Below, in pieces: positions 56,547 through 64,000 of a stretch of 64,000 nucleotides of DNA. The translations under genes and the position numbers were made by a program. The stretch is from positions 248,001-312,000 of the forward strand of contig NZ_JAJTTF010000001.1 in the NCBI RefSeq assembly GCF_021341785.1, given 5' to 3'. Numbering within the stretch: the stretch's first letter is position 1; every line of letters starts with the position of its first letter. Below the pieces are notes generated by a model, which saw only the letters and a list, made by a program, of their open reading frames with translations, did not search any database and had not been told where the DNA came from. This DNA comes from Microbacterium sp. Au-Mic1 (lineage in GTDB: Bacteria; Actinomycetota; Actinomycetes; Actinomycetales; Microbacteriaceae).

Positions 56547-58649
56547 ATGGCTGATCTGAATCGCAGAACATTCCTGACCGTCGGAGGTGTCGGGCTGGCG
56601 GCGCTGCTGACCGGTGTGCCCGGTCTCGCCGGCGCCGCAGAACGTCCCGCCGCCGGAACCGGCCCGGCCGCGCCCGTGCCGGCATCCGGAGGAACGCCGC
56701 CCGGCCCCTACACGTTCGGCTGGGCCGCCGACGACCTGCTCGCCTTCGACCCCGGTTCGACGCCGTGGGCGCGGCACCTGCGCTGTCTGATCCCACGGGC
56801 TGCACGCATCGCGCCCTTCGCCGCCACGCAGGCGCATCCCGATCTCGACCCCGCGGTGCAGCTGTCCACGCTCACGATCGACGATGCGGGGAGCATCTAT
56901 GAGGGGCAAAACCAGGCGATCGGCCTGGAGGCGCAGGTGTACACGCAGCGGTACTGGTCGTACATCGACATCTGGGGCACCTGGCACGGGCAGGTCAAGG
57001 GGTCGGCGCCCATCGAGATGATCGACGGGAAGCGCACACCCGGACGACCGTACGGCGTGATCGACATCCCCAATCCGGGCTGGACCGAGGCGGCCCACAA
57101 GAACGGCGCCCGCTCCATCGGCGGCTGGTTCTGGCCTCGACCCGTCGACTTCGACGCGTTCCTCGTTCAGGCGGGTGACGGATCCTTCCCGGTCGCGGAC
57201 AAGATGATCGAGATCCGCAAGTACTTCGGATTCGATGGGCTGTTCATCAACCAGGAGCGCAGCGTCAGCGCCGCGCAGATCAAGAAGTTCCAGGACTTCC
57301 TGCGCTATCTGAAGCGCACGGATCCCGACTTCTACCTGCAGGGCTACGACTCGGCGGACTTCGACAGCGGCGAGGTGAGCTACGAGAACCGGCTCAGCGA
57401 GAACAACCTGCGCTGGCTGGGCACCCCGGACGCGCCGATCTACGACTCGCTGTTCATGAACTACTGGTGGCAGGCGACGACCGGGGGCGCGGACCGCGAT
57501 CTCAGCAAGAGCGCTGCATCGGCCGTCGCCGCCGGCCGCGATCCGCGCGTGGTGGGTTTCGCCGGCGTCGAGCATCAGAAGGGCGGGTTCCGGCCCGAGG
57601 AGGACTTCGGCAGCGTCGCCGGCCCAGGCCGGCCCGCGCCGACCTCGGTCGCGCTGTTCGTGGACTCTCAGATCTGGTTGAACGGGTCGTGGGACGGCGC
57701 CACGTCGACCGCGGATGGACGCGCGACGTATCGCGACCTGGAGCAGCGGTTCTGGTCCGGCCCCACGGGGAACCCTGGCACATCGGGGCGGGTCGAGCCC
57801 CGCATGCCTCCGTATCGGACCGACACGCTGAACTATCGGCAATGGGACGGCATCGCGCACTGGATCACCGAGCGCTCTCCTTACAGCGCGCTGCCGATCG
57901 CGACCGACTTCAACGTCGGCGTGGGATCCGCGTTCTTTCTCGAGGGCGCGAACGTGCGCGATCGGGGCTGGGACAACATGGGCAGCGCCGACAGGGCGCT
58001 CACCTGGCAGTTCTGGACCGAAGGCGATGTCGTCGTCACGCTCGACGAGTCCACCAGCTACGGCAGCGGGCACAGCCTCGCTCTGCGCGGCGGGGGAGTG
58101 ACGCACCTGTTCAAGACCGACCTGACGGCGGCGAAGGCGATGGCGGTCGACGTCCGCGCCCAGGGGCTGTCGTCGATCGACCTCGGGATCACGTGGCAGG
58201 ACGCGCCCGCGGAGATCGACTGGCGGCCGCTGACGACGTCGACGTCGGCGGGCTGGAACAGCTGGACGGGCGGGGTCGACGTACGTGGCCGACGCATCGC
58301 GCGGATCTCGCTACGGACCGGCGGGGACGGCCGTCTCGGACGGGTGTCGCTGCGAGAGGCCGGCAAGCCGCTGAAGCCCGCGACGCCGACCGGCTTCCAG
58401 GTCGCCGACGCGGGGGATGCCGGAGGCGGGCGACGGCACCTGAGCTTCGCCTGGGATCTGCAGTCCGACGCCGTCGGCTACGACGTGCTGCAGATCGGGG
58501 ACGCCGGCACCACGTGGCTGGGCCGGGTGCACCGTGATGTGTTCTTCGCCGAGGCGGTCGATCTCGCCGGCGGACGGCAGTTCCAGCTCGTCGCGTTCGG
58601 CGGCGACCTCCATCGCAGCGCCCCGGTCAAGGCGGCGCTGACTCTCTGA
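56547..58649 (+). CDS. Tat-exported GH85-type endo-beta-N-acetylglucosaminidase
   Basis: 700-residue secreted enzyme predicted to cleave the chitobiose core of N-glycans. The twin-arginine signal is NRRTFLTVGGVGLAALLTG, with likely cleavage near LAGAAE. The GH85 domain covers about residues 50-360. It has WSYIDIWGTWHG, a GGWFWPR strand and the catalytic block YFGFDGLFINQE, where Asn235 and Glu237 match the Asn-x-Glu pair of the substrate-assisted mechanism. A galactose-binding-like region (about 400-600) and a fibronectin-like C-terminal domain follow. GGAGGG precedes ATG 56547. It stands alone, without transporters or other glycan genes. Confidence 0.82.
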   Translation: MADLNRRTFLTVGGVGLAALLTGVPGLAGAAERPAAGTGPAAPVPASGGTPPGPYTFGWAADDLLAFDPGSTPWARHLRCLIPRAARIAPFAATQAHPDLDPAVQLSTLTIDDAGSIYEGQNQAIGLEAQVYTQRYWSYIDIWGTWHGQVKGSAPIEMIDGKRTPGRPYGVIDIPNPGWTEAAHKNGARSIGGWFWPRPVDFDAFLVQAGDGSFPVADKMIEIRKYFGFDGLFINQERSVSAAQIKKFQDFLRYLKRTDPDFYLQGYDSADFDSGEVSYENRLSENNLRWLGTPDAPIYDSLFMNYWWQATTGGADRDLSKSAASAVAAGRDPRVVGFAGVEHQKGGFRPEEDFGSVAGPGRPAPTSVALFVDSQIWLNGSWDGATSTADGRATYRDLEQRFWSGPTGNPGTSGRVEPRMPPYRTDTLNYRQWDGIAHWITERSPYSALPIATDFNVGVGSAFFLEGANVRDRGWDNMGSADRALTWQFWTEGDVVVTLDESTSYGSGHSLALRGGGVTHLFKTDLTAAKAMAVDVRAQGLSSIDLGITWQDAPAEIDWRPLTTSTSAGWNSWTGGVDVRGRRIARISLRTGGDGRLGRVSLREAGKPLKPATPTGFQVADAGDAGGGRRHLSFAWDLQSDAVGYDVLQIGDAGTTWLGRVHRDVFFAEAVDLAGGRQFQLVAFGGDLHRSAPVKAALTL

Positions 58650-58681
58650 CGGGTCCGGCGCATCCCGCAGTCCGGACGTGA

Positions 58682-58719
58682 AAGGCGGGCCCGGAGGATC
58701 GTTCCTCCGGGCCCGCCTT
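58682..58719. terminator. Strong bidirectional terminator
   Basis: Perfect 17-bp stem AAGGCGGGCCCGGAGGA - tcgt - TCCTCCGGGCCCGCCTT between the endoglycosidase (+) and glpK (-). T-rich flanks on both sides make it the best intrinsic terminator in the window. Confidence 0.85.
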
Positions 58720-58731
58720 GTTCATCTCAGG

Positions 58732-60246
58732 TCACTTCACGTCGTCGTCGACCCAGTCCATCGACTTGGTGACGGCCTTGTGCCACAGCCGCAGCTGGCG
58801 GTCGCGCTCGGCGCCGTCCATGCTCGGCTCCCAGCGGCGATCCTCCTGCCAGTTCGCGGACAGGTCGTCCAGGCCCGTCCAGAAGCCGACGGCGAGACCG
58901 GCGGCGTAGGCGGCGCCCAGGGCCGTGGTCTCGGCGACCACGGGGCGGACGACAGGCACTCCGAGCACGTCGGCCTGGAACTGCATGAGCGCATCGTTCG
59001 CGACCATGCCGCCGTCGACCTTGAGCTCGGTGAGGTCCACTCCGGCGTCGGCGTTGACCGCGTCGAGCACGTCGCGGGTCTGGAACGCCACCGCCTCGAG
59101 GGCCGCGCGAGCGATGTGGTTCTTGTTCGCGTAGCGGGTCAGACCCACGATCGCGCCGCGGGCGTCCGGCCGCCAGTACGGCGCGAACAGACCGGAGAAC
59201 GCCGGGACGATGTACACGCCGCCGTTGTCCTCGACCTGACGGGCCAGCTCCTCCACCTCGGGGGCGGAGTCGATGATGCCGAGCTGGTCGCGCAGCCACT
59301 GGATGAGGGATCCGGTGACCGCGATCGAGCCCTCCAGCGCGTAGTGCGTGGGGCCGTCGCCGAGCTTGTAGCCGACGGTCGTCAGCAGCCCGTTCTTCGA
59401 GTGGACGATCTCCTCGCCCGTGTTGAAGATGAGGAAGCAGCCCGTGCCGTACGTGTTCTTGCTCTCACCGGAGTTGAACGCGGCCTGGCCGAACGTCGCC
59501 GCCTGCTGGTCGCCCAGGATGCCCGCGATCGGGGTCTCCCGCAGCAGCGAGGAGTCCTCGGCCGCGCCGTACACCTCGGAGGAGGAGCGGATCGAGGGCA
59601 TCATCGACTTCGGCACGCCGAAGGCCTCGAGGATGTCGTCGCGCCACTGCAGGGTCTCGAGGTCCATGAACATGGTCCGCGAGGCGTTGGTGACGTCGGT
59701 CGCGTGCACGCCGCCGTGCACTCCGCCCGTGAGGTTCCACAGCACCCAGCAGTCGGTCGTGCCGAAGAGGAGGTCGCCCGCCTCAGCCTTCTCCCGCGCG
59801 CCCTCGACGTTCTCGAGGATCCAGGCGATCTTCGTGCCGGAGAAGTAGGTCGCCAGGGGCAGGCCGACGATCTGCTTGAACCGCTCGACGCCGCCGTCGG
59901 CCGCCAGGCGGTCGACGATGGGCTGCGTGCGGGTGTCCTGCCAGACGATCGCGTTGTAGACCGGCTTGCCGGTGGTCTTGTCCCAGACGACCGCGGTCTC
60001 GCGCTGGTTGGTGATGCCGACCGCGGCGATGTCGTGACGGGTCAGGTGCGCGCGGGTGAGAGCGAGGCCGATGACCTCCTGGACGTTGGCCCAGATCTCG
60101 GCGGCGTCGTGCTCGACCCAGCCGGCCTGCGGCAGGATCTGCTCGTGCTCCTTCTGACCGGTGGCGATGATGCTGCCCTTGCGGTCGAAGATGATGGCGC
60201 GGCTCGAGGTCGTGCCCTGGTCGATGGCGAGGACGTAGTCAGCCAT
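58732..60246 (-). CDS. glpK: Glycerol kinase
   Basis: 504-residue FGGY kinase phosphorylating glycerol to sn-glycerol-3-phosphate. Blocks: [15 protein letters not shown] at the N-terminus, [36 protein letters not shown] and the FGGY signatures [13 protein letters not shown] and GTSRGAL-like [18 protein letters not shown]. Length is normal. It is the last gene of glpD-glpF-glpK on the minus strand and starts 30 nt after glpF, with AAGGAGAAC as ribosome site. Confidence 0.98.
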   Translation of the reverse strand: MADYVLAIDQGTTSSRAIIFDRKGSIIATGQKEHEQILPQAGWVEHDAAEIWANVQEVIGLALTRAHLTRHDIAAVGITNQRETAVVWDKTTGKPVYNAIVWQDTRTQPIVDRLAADGGVERFKQIVGLPLATYFSGTKIAWILENVEGAREKAEAGDLLFGTTDCWVLWNLTGGVHGGVHATDVTNASRTMFMDLETLQWRDDILEAFGVPKSMMPSIRSSSEVYGAAEDSSLLRETPIAGILGDQQAATFGQAAFNSGESKNTYGTGCFLIFNTGEEIVHSKNGLLTTVGYKLGDGPTHYALEGSIAVTGSLIQWLRDQLGIIDSAPEVEELARQVEDNGGVYIVPAFSGLFAPYWRPDARGAIVGLTRYANKNHIARAALEAVAFQTRDVLDAVNADAGVDLTELKVDGGMVANDALMQFQADVLGVPVVRPVVAETTALGAAYAAGLAVGFWTGLDDLSANWQEDRRWEPSMDGAERDRQLRLWHKAVTKSMDWVDDDVK

Positions 60247-60276
60247 GTGCAGTTCTCCTTTGAATAGCGGTTCGGG

Positions 60277-61050
60277 TTACTTTGCGAGGTGCAGCAGCAC
60301 CGGCGAGAGCAGCGCGGCGATGGTGCCACCGAGGAGCGGGCCCACGACGGGCACCCAGGAGTACGCCCAGTCGCTCGAGCCCTTGCCCTTGATCGGGAGG
60401 ATCGCGTGCGCGATGCGTGGGCCGAGGTCACGGGCGGGGTTGATCGCGTATCCGGTCGGGCCGCCGAGCGAGGCGCCGATCGCGACCACGAGGAGCGCGA
60501 CGGGGAGGGCCGACAGTGCGCCGAGGCCACCGGGGGTGCCGATCTTGACATCGCCGTAGTCGGCGAACGCGAAGATCACGAACACCAGGACGAAGGTGCC
60601 GATGATCTCGGTGACGAGGTTCCAGCCGTAGGAGCGGATCGCCGGGCCCGTCGAGAAGACGCCGAGCTTGTTCGCCGGGTCGGGCTCCTCGTCGAAGTGC
60701 TGCTTGTACGCGAGCCAGCAGAGCACCGCTCCGAGGATCGCCCCGAGCAGCTCCGCGGCCGTGGCGACCGCGTAGTGGGAGAAGTCGATTCCCTTGGCGG
60801 GGTCGAGCAGGTGCTGCACGAACAGCCCGATGCCGACCGCGGGGTTCAGGATCGCACCGGAGTAGGCGGAGACGAGAACACCGGCGAAGACCGCCAGACC
60901 CCATCCCCAGTTGACCATCAGGAAGCCGCCGTTGAAGCCCTTGTTCTTCACCAGGGCGACGTTCGCCACGACGCCGCAGCCGAGCAGCAGCAGCATCGCG
61001 GTGCCGACCAGCTCGGACACGAAGTAGAGGCCCATATTCACATCAGGCAT
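60277..61050 (-). CDS. glpF: Glycerol uptake facilitator (aquaglyceroporin)
   Basis: 257-residue MIP channel for glycerol entry by facilitated diffusion. There are six membrane helices and two half-helices with the NPA-type motifs AILNPAVGIG (residues 67-76) and YAINPARDLGPRI. Asp after the second NPAR motif is the glycerol-channel hallmark. The start could also be a few codons downstream (MNMGLYF). It lies between glpD and glpK. Confidence 0.95.
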   Translation of the reverse strand: MPDVNMGLYFVSELVGTAMLLLLGCGVVANVALVKNKGFNGGFLMVNWGWGLAVFAGVLVSAYSGAILNPAVGIGLFVQHLLDPAKGIDFSHYAVATAAELLGAILGAVLCWLAYKQHFDEEPDPANKLGVFSTGPAIRSYGWNLVTEIIGTFVLVFVIFAFADYGDVKIGTPGGLGALSALPVALLVVAIGASLGGPTGYAINPARDLGPRIAHAILPIKGKGSSDWAYSWVPVVGPLLGGTIAALLSPVLLHLAK

Positions 61051-61072
61051 GTCGCCATTGACCTTTCGCAGA

Positions 61073-61094
61073 GCACCGGCCCCTCTGCCGGTGC
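61073..61094 (-). promoter_or_regulatory. Hairpin between glpD and glpF
   Basis: Perfect GCACCGGC-ccctct-GCCGGTGC in the 86-nt gap. It may protect or attenuate the distal glpFK mRNA. Confidence 0.4.
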
Positions 61095-61136
61095 GGTGTT
61101 CGAGTAGACGCCGAGAAGGGCGGCGCTGGGATCTCG

Positions 61137-62849
61137 CTACCCGCGAGCGCGGGCGGCGAGGGTAAGTCCGTGCCGGGTGTTCAGCAGTTCGCGGGTCAGT
61201 TCGATCTCACGCGCGGTACGCGCGCGGTCCCAGCCCTTGAGCGGCGCCAGGGCTTCGGCGACCTCTTCGAGGATCTCCTCCGTGACGTCACCGGTGAACG
61301 CGAGGCTCGTGCGTCGCAGGATCACGTCCTCGAGGCGCACGATCAGTTCGTTCTGCACCATCCATTCGAGTTCGCGCGTGGATAGCTGACCGCCTGCCAG
61401 TGCGGCGTCGGGCCCGTGCTCGACGAACTGCCACACCTCGGCGGCGCGGGTGCCGTAGCGCTTCAGCAGCGGTTCTGCCCTGTCTCCGGCGCCGGGCAGG
61501 TTCCGCGAGATCCAGGCCGTGCGCGCGGTGGCGTCCTGCGGGTAGTCCTTTCCTCCGCCGATCGCCCGGCCCAGGGTCGACACGACGCGCGTACGGCCCA
61601 GCAGCTCGAGGATCCTGTCGGAGAGCGATTCGCCGAGGGCGCGGAAGGTGGTCCACTTGCCGCCGACGAGGCTGAGGTGCGGGACGGCGTGACTGTCGTC
61701 GAGTTCGACGCGGTAGTCGCGGGAGACGAATCCCGGGGCCGTGTCCTCATGCCGGGGGAGCGGGCGGATCCCGCTGAACCGGTACACGATCTGGTCGCGG
61801 TTCACGTCGATCGTCGGGAAGACGTGGTGCACGAGGTCGAAGAAGTAGTCGATCTCCTCCTCGGTGCACAGCGGCACCTCGCGCGGGTCCGCGTCGATGT
61901 CGGTGGTGCCGACCATGACCTTGCCCTTGAGCGGGTAGATCAGCACGATCCGGCCGTCGGAGTGCTCGAAGAAGATCTCGCGACCGCGGGTCGCGGCGAG
62001 CAGCTCGGGGTTGTCCAGCACGATGTGCGAACCCTTCGTGCCGCCCATGAACCGGGTCAGCTCGCCCATGGCCTCGTTGGTGAGGTCGGTCCAGGGGCCG
62101 GAGGTGTTCACGACGACGTCCGCGGCGATCGGGAACTCGGTGCCGCTCTCACGGTCGCGCACCAGCACCGCGTCGCCGTCGTGTCCGACGGCCTCGACGT
62201 AGTTCAGCGCCACGGCACCGGGATGCGCGGCGCGCCCGTCCTGCAACACGTCCAGCGCGAGACGCTCCGGGTCGTGCATCGAGGCGTCGTAGTAGGTCGC
62301 GGTGTACTTGATCTTCGGATCCATCGCGGGAAGCTCGGCGAGCGACTTCTTGCGCCCGAGGAACTTGTGGCGCGGGACCATGCCGCCGTCCCGCGAGAAC
62401 GTGTCATAGATGGTCAGGCCCATCTTGATGAGGAACGCGCCGCGCTCCTGCGGCTTCCCGGACTTGTGCGTGAGGAACCGCAGCGGCGCGGACAGGATCC
62501 CCGAGAAGGTGGAGTAGATCGGGATCGTCGTCTCGAGGGGCTTGACGTAGTGCGGGGCGATCCGGAGCAGGCCGTTGCGCTCGGTGACCGACTCCTTGAC
62601 CAGGCGGAACTCGCCGTTCTCGAGGTAGCGGATGCCGCCGTGGATCATGTGGCTGGAGGCGGACGATGCTCCGGAGGCGAAGTCTCCGCGCTCGACGAGG
62701 ACCACATCGATCCCCTGCAGGGCGAGGTCGCGGAAGGTGGAGATGCCGTTGATCCCGCCGCCGATCACCAGCACGGTGGTGCGGCCGGCCTCGCGGACGC
62801 GGCTCACCTCGGGACGTTCTGCGGCCTGGTGGATGTGGTCGGTCATCAT
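61137..62849 (-). CDS. glpD: Glycerol-3-phosphate dehydrogenase (FAD, respiratory)
   Basis: 570-residue flavoprotein oxidising glycerol-3-phosphate to dihydroxyacetone phosphate and feeding electrons to quinone at the membrane. The FAD motif is VLVIGGGINGISTFRDLALQG. It is followed by the DAO signature GASSASSHMIHGGIRYLENGEFRLV, IYPLKGKVMVGTTDIDADP, SGIRPLPRHE and a C-terminal helical domain. The start is ATG 62849 or ATG 62846 (AAGGAG spacing favours the second). First gene of the glpDFK operon, divergent from the SorC regulator. Confidence 0.97.
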   Translation of the reverse strand: MMTDHIHQAAERPEVSRVREAGRTTVLVIGGGINGISTFRDLALQGIDVVLVERGDFASGASSASSHMIHGGIRYLENGEFRLVKESVTERNGLLRIAPHYVKPLETTIPIYSTFSGILSAPLRFLTHKSGKPQERGAFLIKMGLTIYDTFSRDGGMVPRHKFLGRKKSLAELPAMDPKIKYTATYYDASMHDPERLALDVLQDGRAAHPGAVALNYVEAVGHDGDAVLVRDRESGTEFPIAADVVVNTSGPWTDLTNEAMGELTRFMGGTKGSHIVLDNPELLAATRGREIFFEHSDGRIVLIYPLKGKVMVGTTDIDADPREVPLCTEEEIDYFFDLVHHVFPTIDVNRDQIVYRFSGIRPLPRHEDTAPGFVSRDYRVELDDSHAVPHLSLVGGKWTTFRALGESLSDRILELLGRTRVVSTLGRAIGGGKDYPQDATARTAWISRNLPGAGDRAEPLLKRYGTRAAEVWQFVEHGPDAALAGGQLSTRELEWMVQNELIVRLEDVILRRTSLAFTGDVTEEILEEVAEALAPLKGWDRARTAREIELTRELLNTRHGLTLAARARG

Positions 62850-62906
62850 CTTCTCCTTCCGGATTTCTCACAGCATTCCCCCAGCCGCCCGTATGGTCAA
62901 GCAAGC

Positions 62907-62920
62907 TGCACGAATGTGCA
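62907..62920. promoter_or_regulatory. Candidate operator between glpD and the SorC regulator
   Basis: TGCAC-gaat-GTGCA, a perfect small palindrome in the 105-bp divergent gap. A minus-strand TTGACC (62900-62895) nearby could be the glpD -35. The regulator gene starts 35 nt beyond it, so one site could control both directions. Confidence 0.5.
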
Positions 62921-62954
62921 AGAATCGGTCGAATCGATACGCGAAGGATCCGAA

Positions 62955-63917
62955 ATGGCTGAACGGAAGCGCCAGTCGAAGGCCGTCGCGGCTCTCACGG
63001 CGGCCCGGCTCTACTACCTCCAGGACAAGACGATGGACGTCATCGCCGAGGAGCTCGGGACATCCCGCTCCTCGGTGTCCCGCCTGCTGAGCTATGCACG
63101 CGAGGTGGGTCTCGTCGACATCCGGATCAACTCGCCGCTCGAGCATGCGGGGGAGCTGGAGCAGCAGCTGCACGACCGGCTCCAGGTCACCGCCCACGTG
63201 GTTCCCATGCCGGAGAGCGTCACCGAAGTGGAGCGCCTCGAGCGCGTGGCGCTGACGGCCGGCCGGCTGCTGACGCAGGTCATCGACTCGAACATGGTGG
63301 TCGGACTCGCCTGGGGATCCACGATCAGCGCGGTCAGTCGCGCGCTCGGACAGAAGGAGACCCGCGGCACGACCATCGTGCAGCTGAACGGTGCCGGCAA
63401 CACGCTGACCAGCGGTGTGGAGTACTCGAGCGAGATCCTGCAGCGCTTCGGATCCGCCTTCGGTGCGCAGGTCCAGCAGTTCCCCGTCCCCGCCTTCTTC
63501 GACGACCCGCGCACGCGGGAGGCGATGTGGCGCGAACGCAGCACGCTGCGGGTGCTGGACCTGCAGGCGAAGATGGATCTCGCCGTGTTCAGCGTGGGGT
63601 CGCCGAGTGCCGAAGTGCCCAGCCGCGTGTATGTGGGCGGATATCTGGGTCGGGAAGACTATCGGAGCCTGCGCGATGACCGGGCCATCGGGGACGTGGC
63701 GACCGTGTTCTTCCGCGCCGACGGCACCTGGAAGGACATCGCCGTGAACGCTCGTGCGACCGGGCCGGGCCTTGACCGGCTGCGCCGCGTCGCGCGGCGA
63801 TTCTGCGTCGTGGCGGGTGCGCAGAAGCTGCCGTCCCTGCGGGCGGCGATCGGAGCGCGACTGGTCACCGACGTCGTGCTGGACGAAGGACTCGCGCGTC
63901 AGCTCGTGGAGGGCTGA
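62955..63917 (+). CDS. SorC/DeoR-type sugar-binding transcriptional regulator
   Basis: 320-residue SorC-family regulator. The N-terminal HTH (residues about 12-55: LTAARLYYLQDKTMDVIAEELGTSRSSVSRLLSYAREVGLV) is followed by a phosphosugar-binding domain (VVGLAWGSTISAVSRAL; LNGAGNTLTSGVEYSSEIL; DLAVFSVGSP; YVGGYLGREDY). ATG 62955 has AAGGA 6 nt upstream. Its position divergent from glpDFK suggests that it controls glycerol use, with glycerol-3-phosphate or a related triose phosphate as effector; that is inference. GlpR of other bacteria is DeoR, so this would be a family swap. Confidence 0.9.
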   Translation: MAERKRQSKAVAALTAARLYYLQDKTMDVIAEELGTSRSSVSRLLSYAREVGLVDIRINSPLEHAGELEQQLHDRLQVTAHVVPMPESVTEVERLERVALTAGRLLTQVIDSNMVVGLAWGSTISAVSRALGQKETRGTTIVQLNGAGNTLTSGVEYSSEILQRFGSAFGAQVQQFPVPAFFDDPRTREAMWRERSTLRVLDLQAKMDLAVFSVGSPSAEVPSRVYVGGYLGREDYRSLRDDRAIGDVATVFFRADGTWKDIAVNARATGPGLDRLRRVARRFCVVAGAQKLPSLRAAIGARLVTDVVLDEGLARQLVEG

Positions 63918-63968
63918 CCCTGCGATCGCGCTCGGAACGGATCCCCGGGCGCCTCGGGCGTCGCCGTC

Positions 63969-64000
63969 TCAGAGCGTCTCGGGACCGGAGCGGAACTCGC
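63969..64000 (-). CDS. Possible 3' end of a minus-strand gene cut by the window
   Basis: The last 32 bases read EFRSGPETL then TGA on the minus strand, in a place where a convergent neighbour would end. Too short to identify; it could be chance. Confidence 0.35.
   Translation of the reverse strand, partial: EFRSGPETL

Noticed and set aside
61416..62954. Plus-strand upstream part of the frame that contains the SorC regulator
   Set aside because: It is antisense to glpD; the regulator starts at 62955 with its own Shine-Dalgarno and family N-terminus.

Overview
The window is a densely packed, very GC-rich (about 70 percent by eye) chromosomal segment with strong G/C third-position bias. It uses GTG and TTG starts often, and many transcripts look leaderless. 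Gene content and order (hrcA-dnaJ-rsmE-HIT-phoH-ybeY-corC-era; murA-plsC-gpsA-ddl; DUF3515/thiL; rpmF-rnc-mutM; smc-ftsY; lipB-lipA) match Actinobacteria of the family Microbacteriaceae. Microbacterium or a close relative is my inference from protein character, not from a database search. I see no tRNA, rRNA, CRISPR array, transposase, integrase or prophage.

Layout. 1-3.7 kb: 3' part of lepA, a DUF1990 gene and hemW. 3.85-5.3 kb: a carboxylesterase on the minus strand. 5.35-13.4 kb: the CIRCE-controlled hrcA-dnaJ heat-shock genes running into a tightly overlapping set for RNA maturation and ribosome biogenesis (rsmE, HIT, phoH, ybeY, corC-like, era) and an oxidoreductase. 13.5-16.8 kb, minus: DUF2207 membrane protein and thrC. 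16.9-18.8 kb: leuA behind a leucine-rich leader peptide and a perfect stem-loop. 19-22.4 kb: a TRIC-type channel (minus), recO, uppS, and a TerC manganese exporter behind a yybP-ykoY riboswitch. 22.5-24.2 kb, minus: MFS exporter with its winged-helix regulator. 24.4-26.5 kb: leuCD behind a second leader related to that of leuA. 26.6-30.9 kb: murA, plsC, gpsA, ddl (cell wall and lipid precursors). 31-35.7 kb: LysR regulator, membrane protein, DUF3515 lipoprotein divergent from thiL, rsmD, alpha/beta hydrolase. 35.8-41 kb: recG, coaD, DUF177, rpmF, rnc, mutM. 41-47 kb: an accessory insert between mutM and smc (secreted protein, unknown protein, FtsX/ABC pair, double-GNAT operon with an unusual leader). 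47-56.3 kb: smc, ftsY, DUF2004-like protein, lipA/lipB, TetR regulator, ffh. 56.5-58.6 kb: Tat-exported GH85-type endoglycosidase. 58.7-63.9 kb: glpD-glpF-glpK glycerol operon (minus) with a divergent SorC-family regulator.

Regulation is the richest layer. It includes a perfect CIRCE operator, a manganese riboswitch whose P1 strand can also pair with the terC Shine-Dalgarno, and two homologous leucine leader peptides. It also includes a symmetric divergent -10 promoter for DUF3515/thiL and a repeated -10-to-start spacing of 6-7 nt that predicts many leaderless mRNAs. The least explained item is a roughly 340-nt, hairpin-dense leader on the minus strand at 46.6-47.0 kb. It carries a 29-codon ORF with a consensus Shine-Dalgarno and lies ahead of a small helical protein and a two-domain acetyltransferase.
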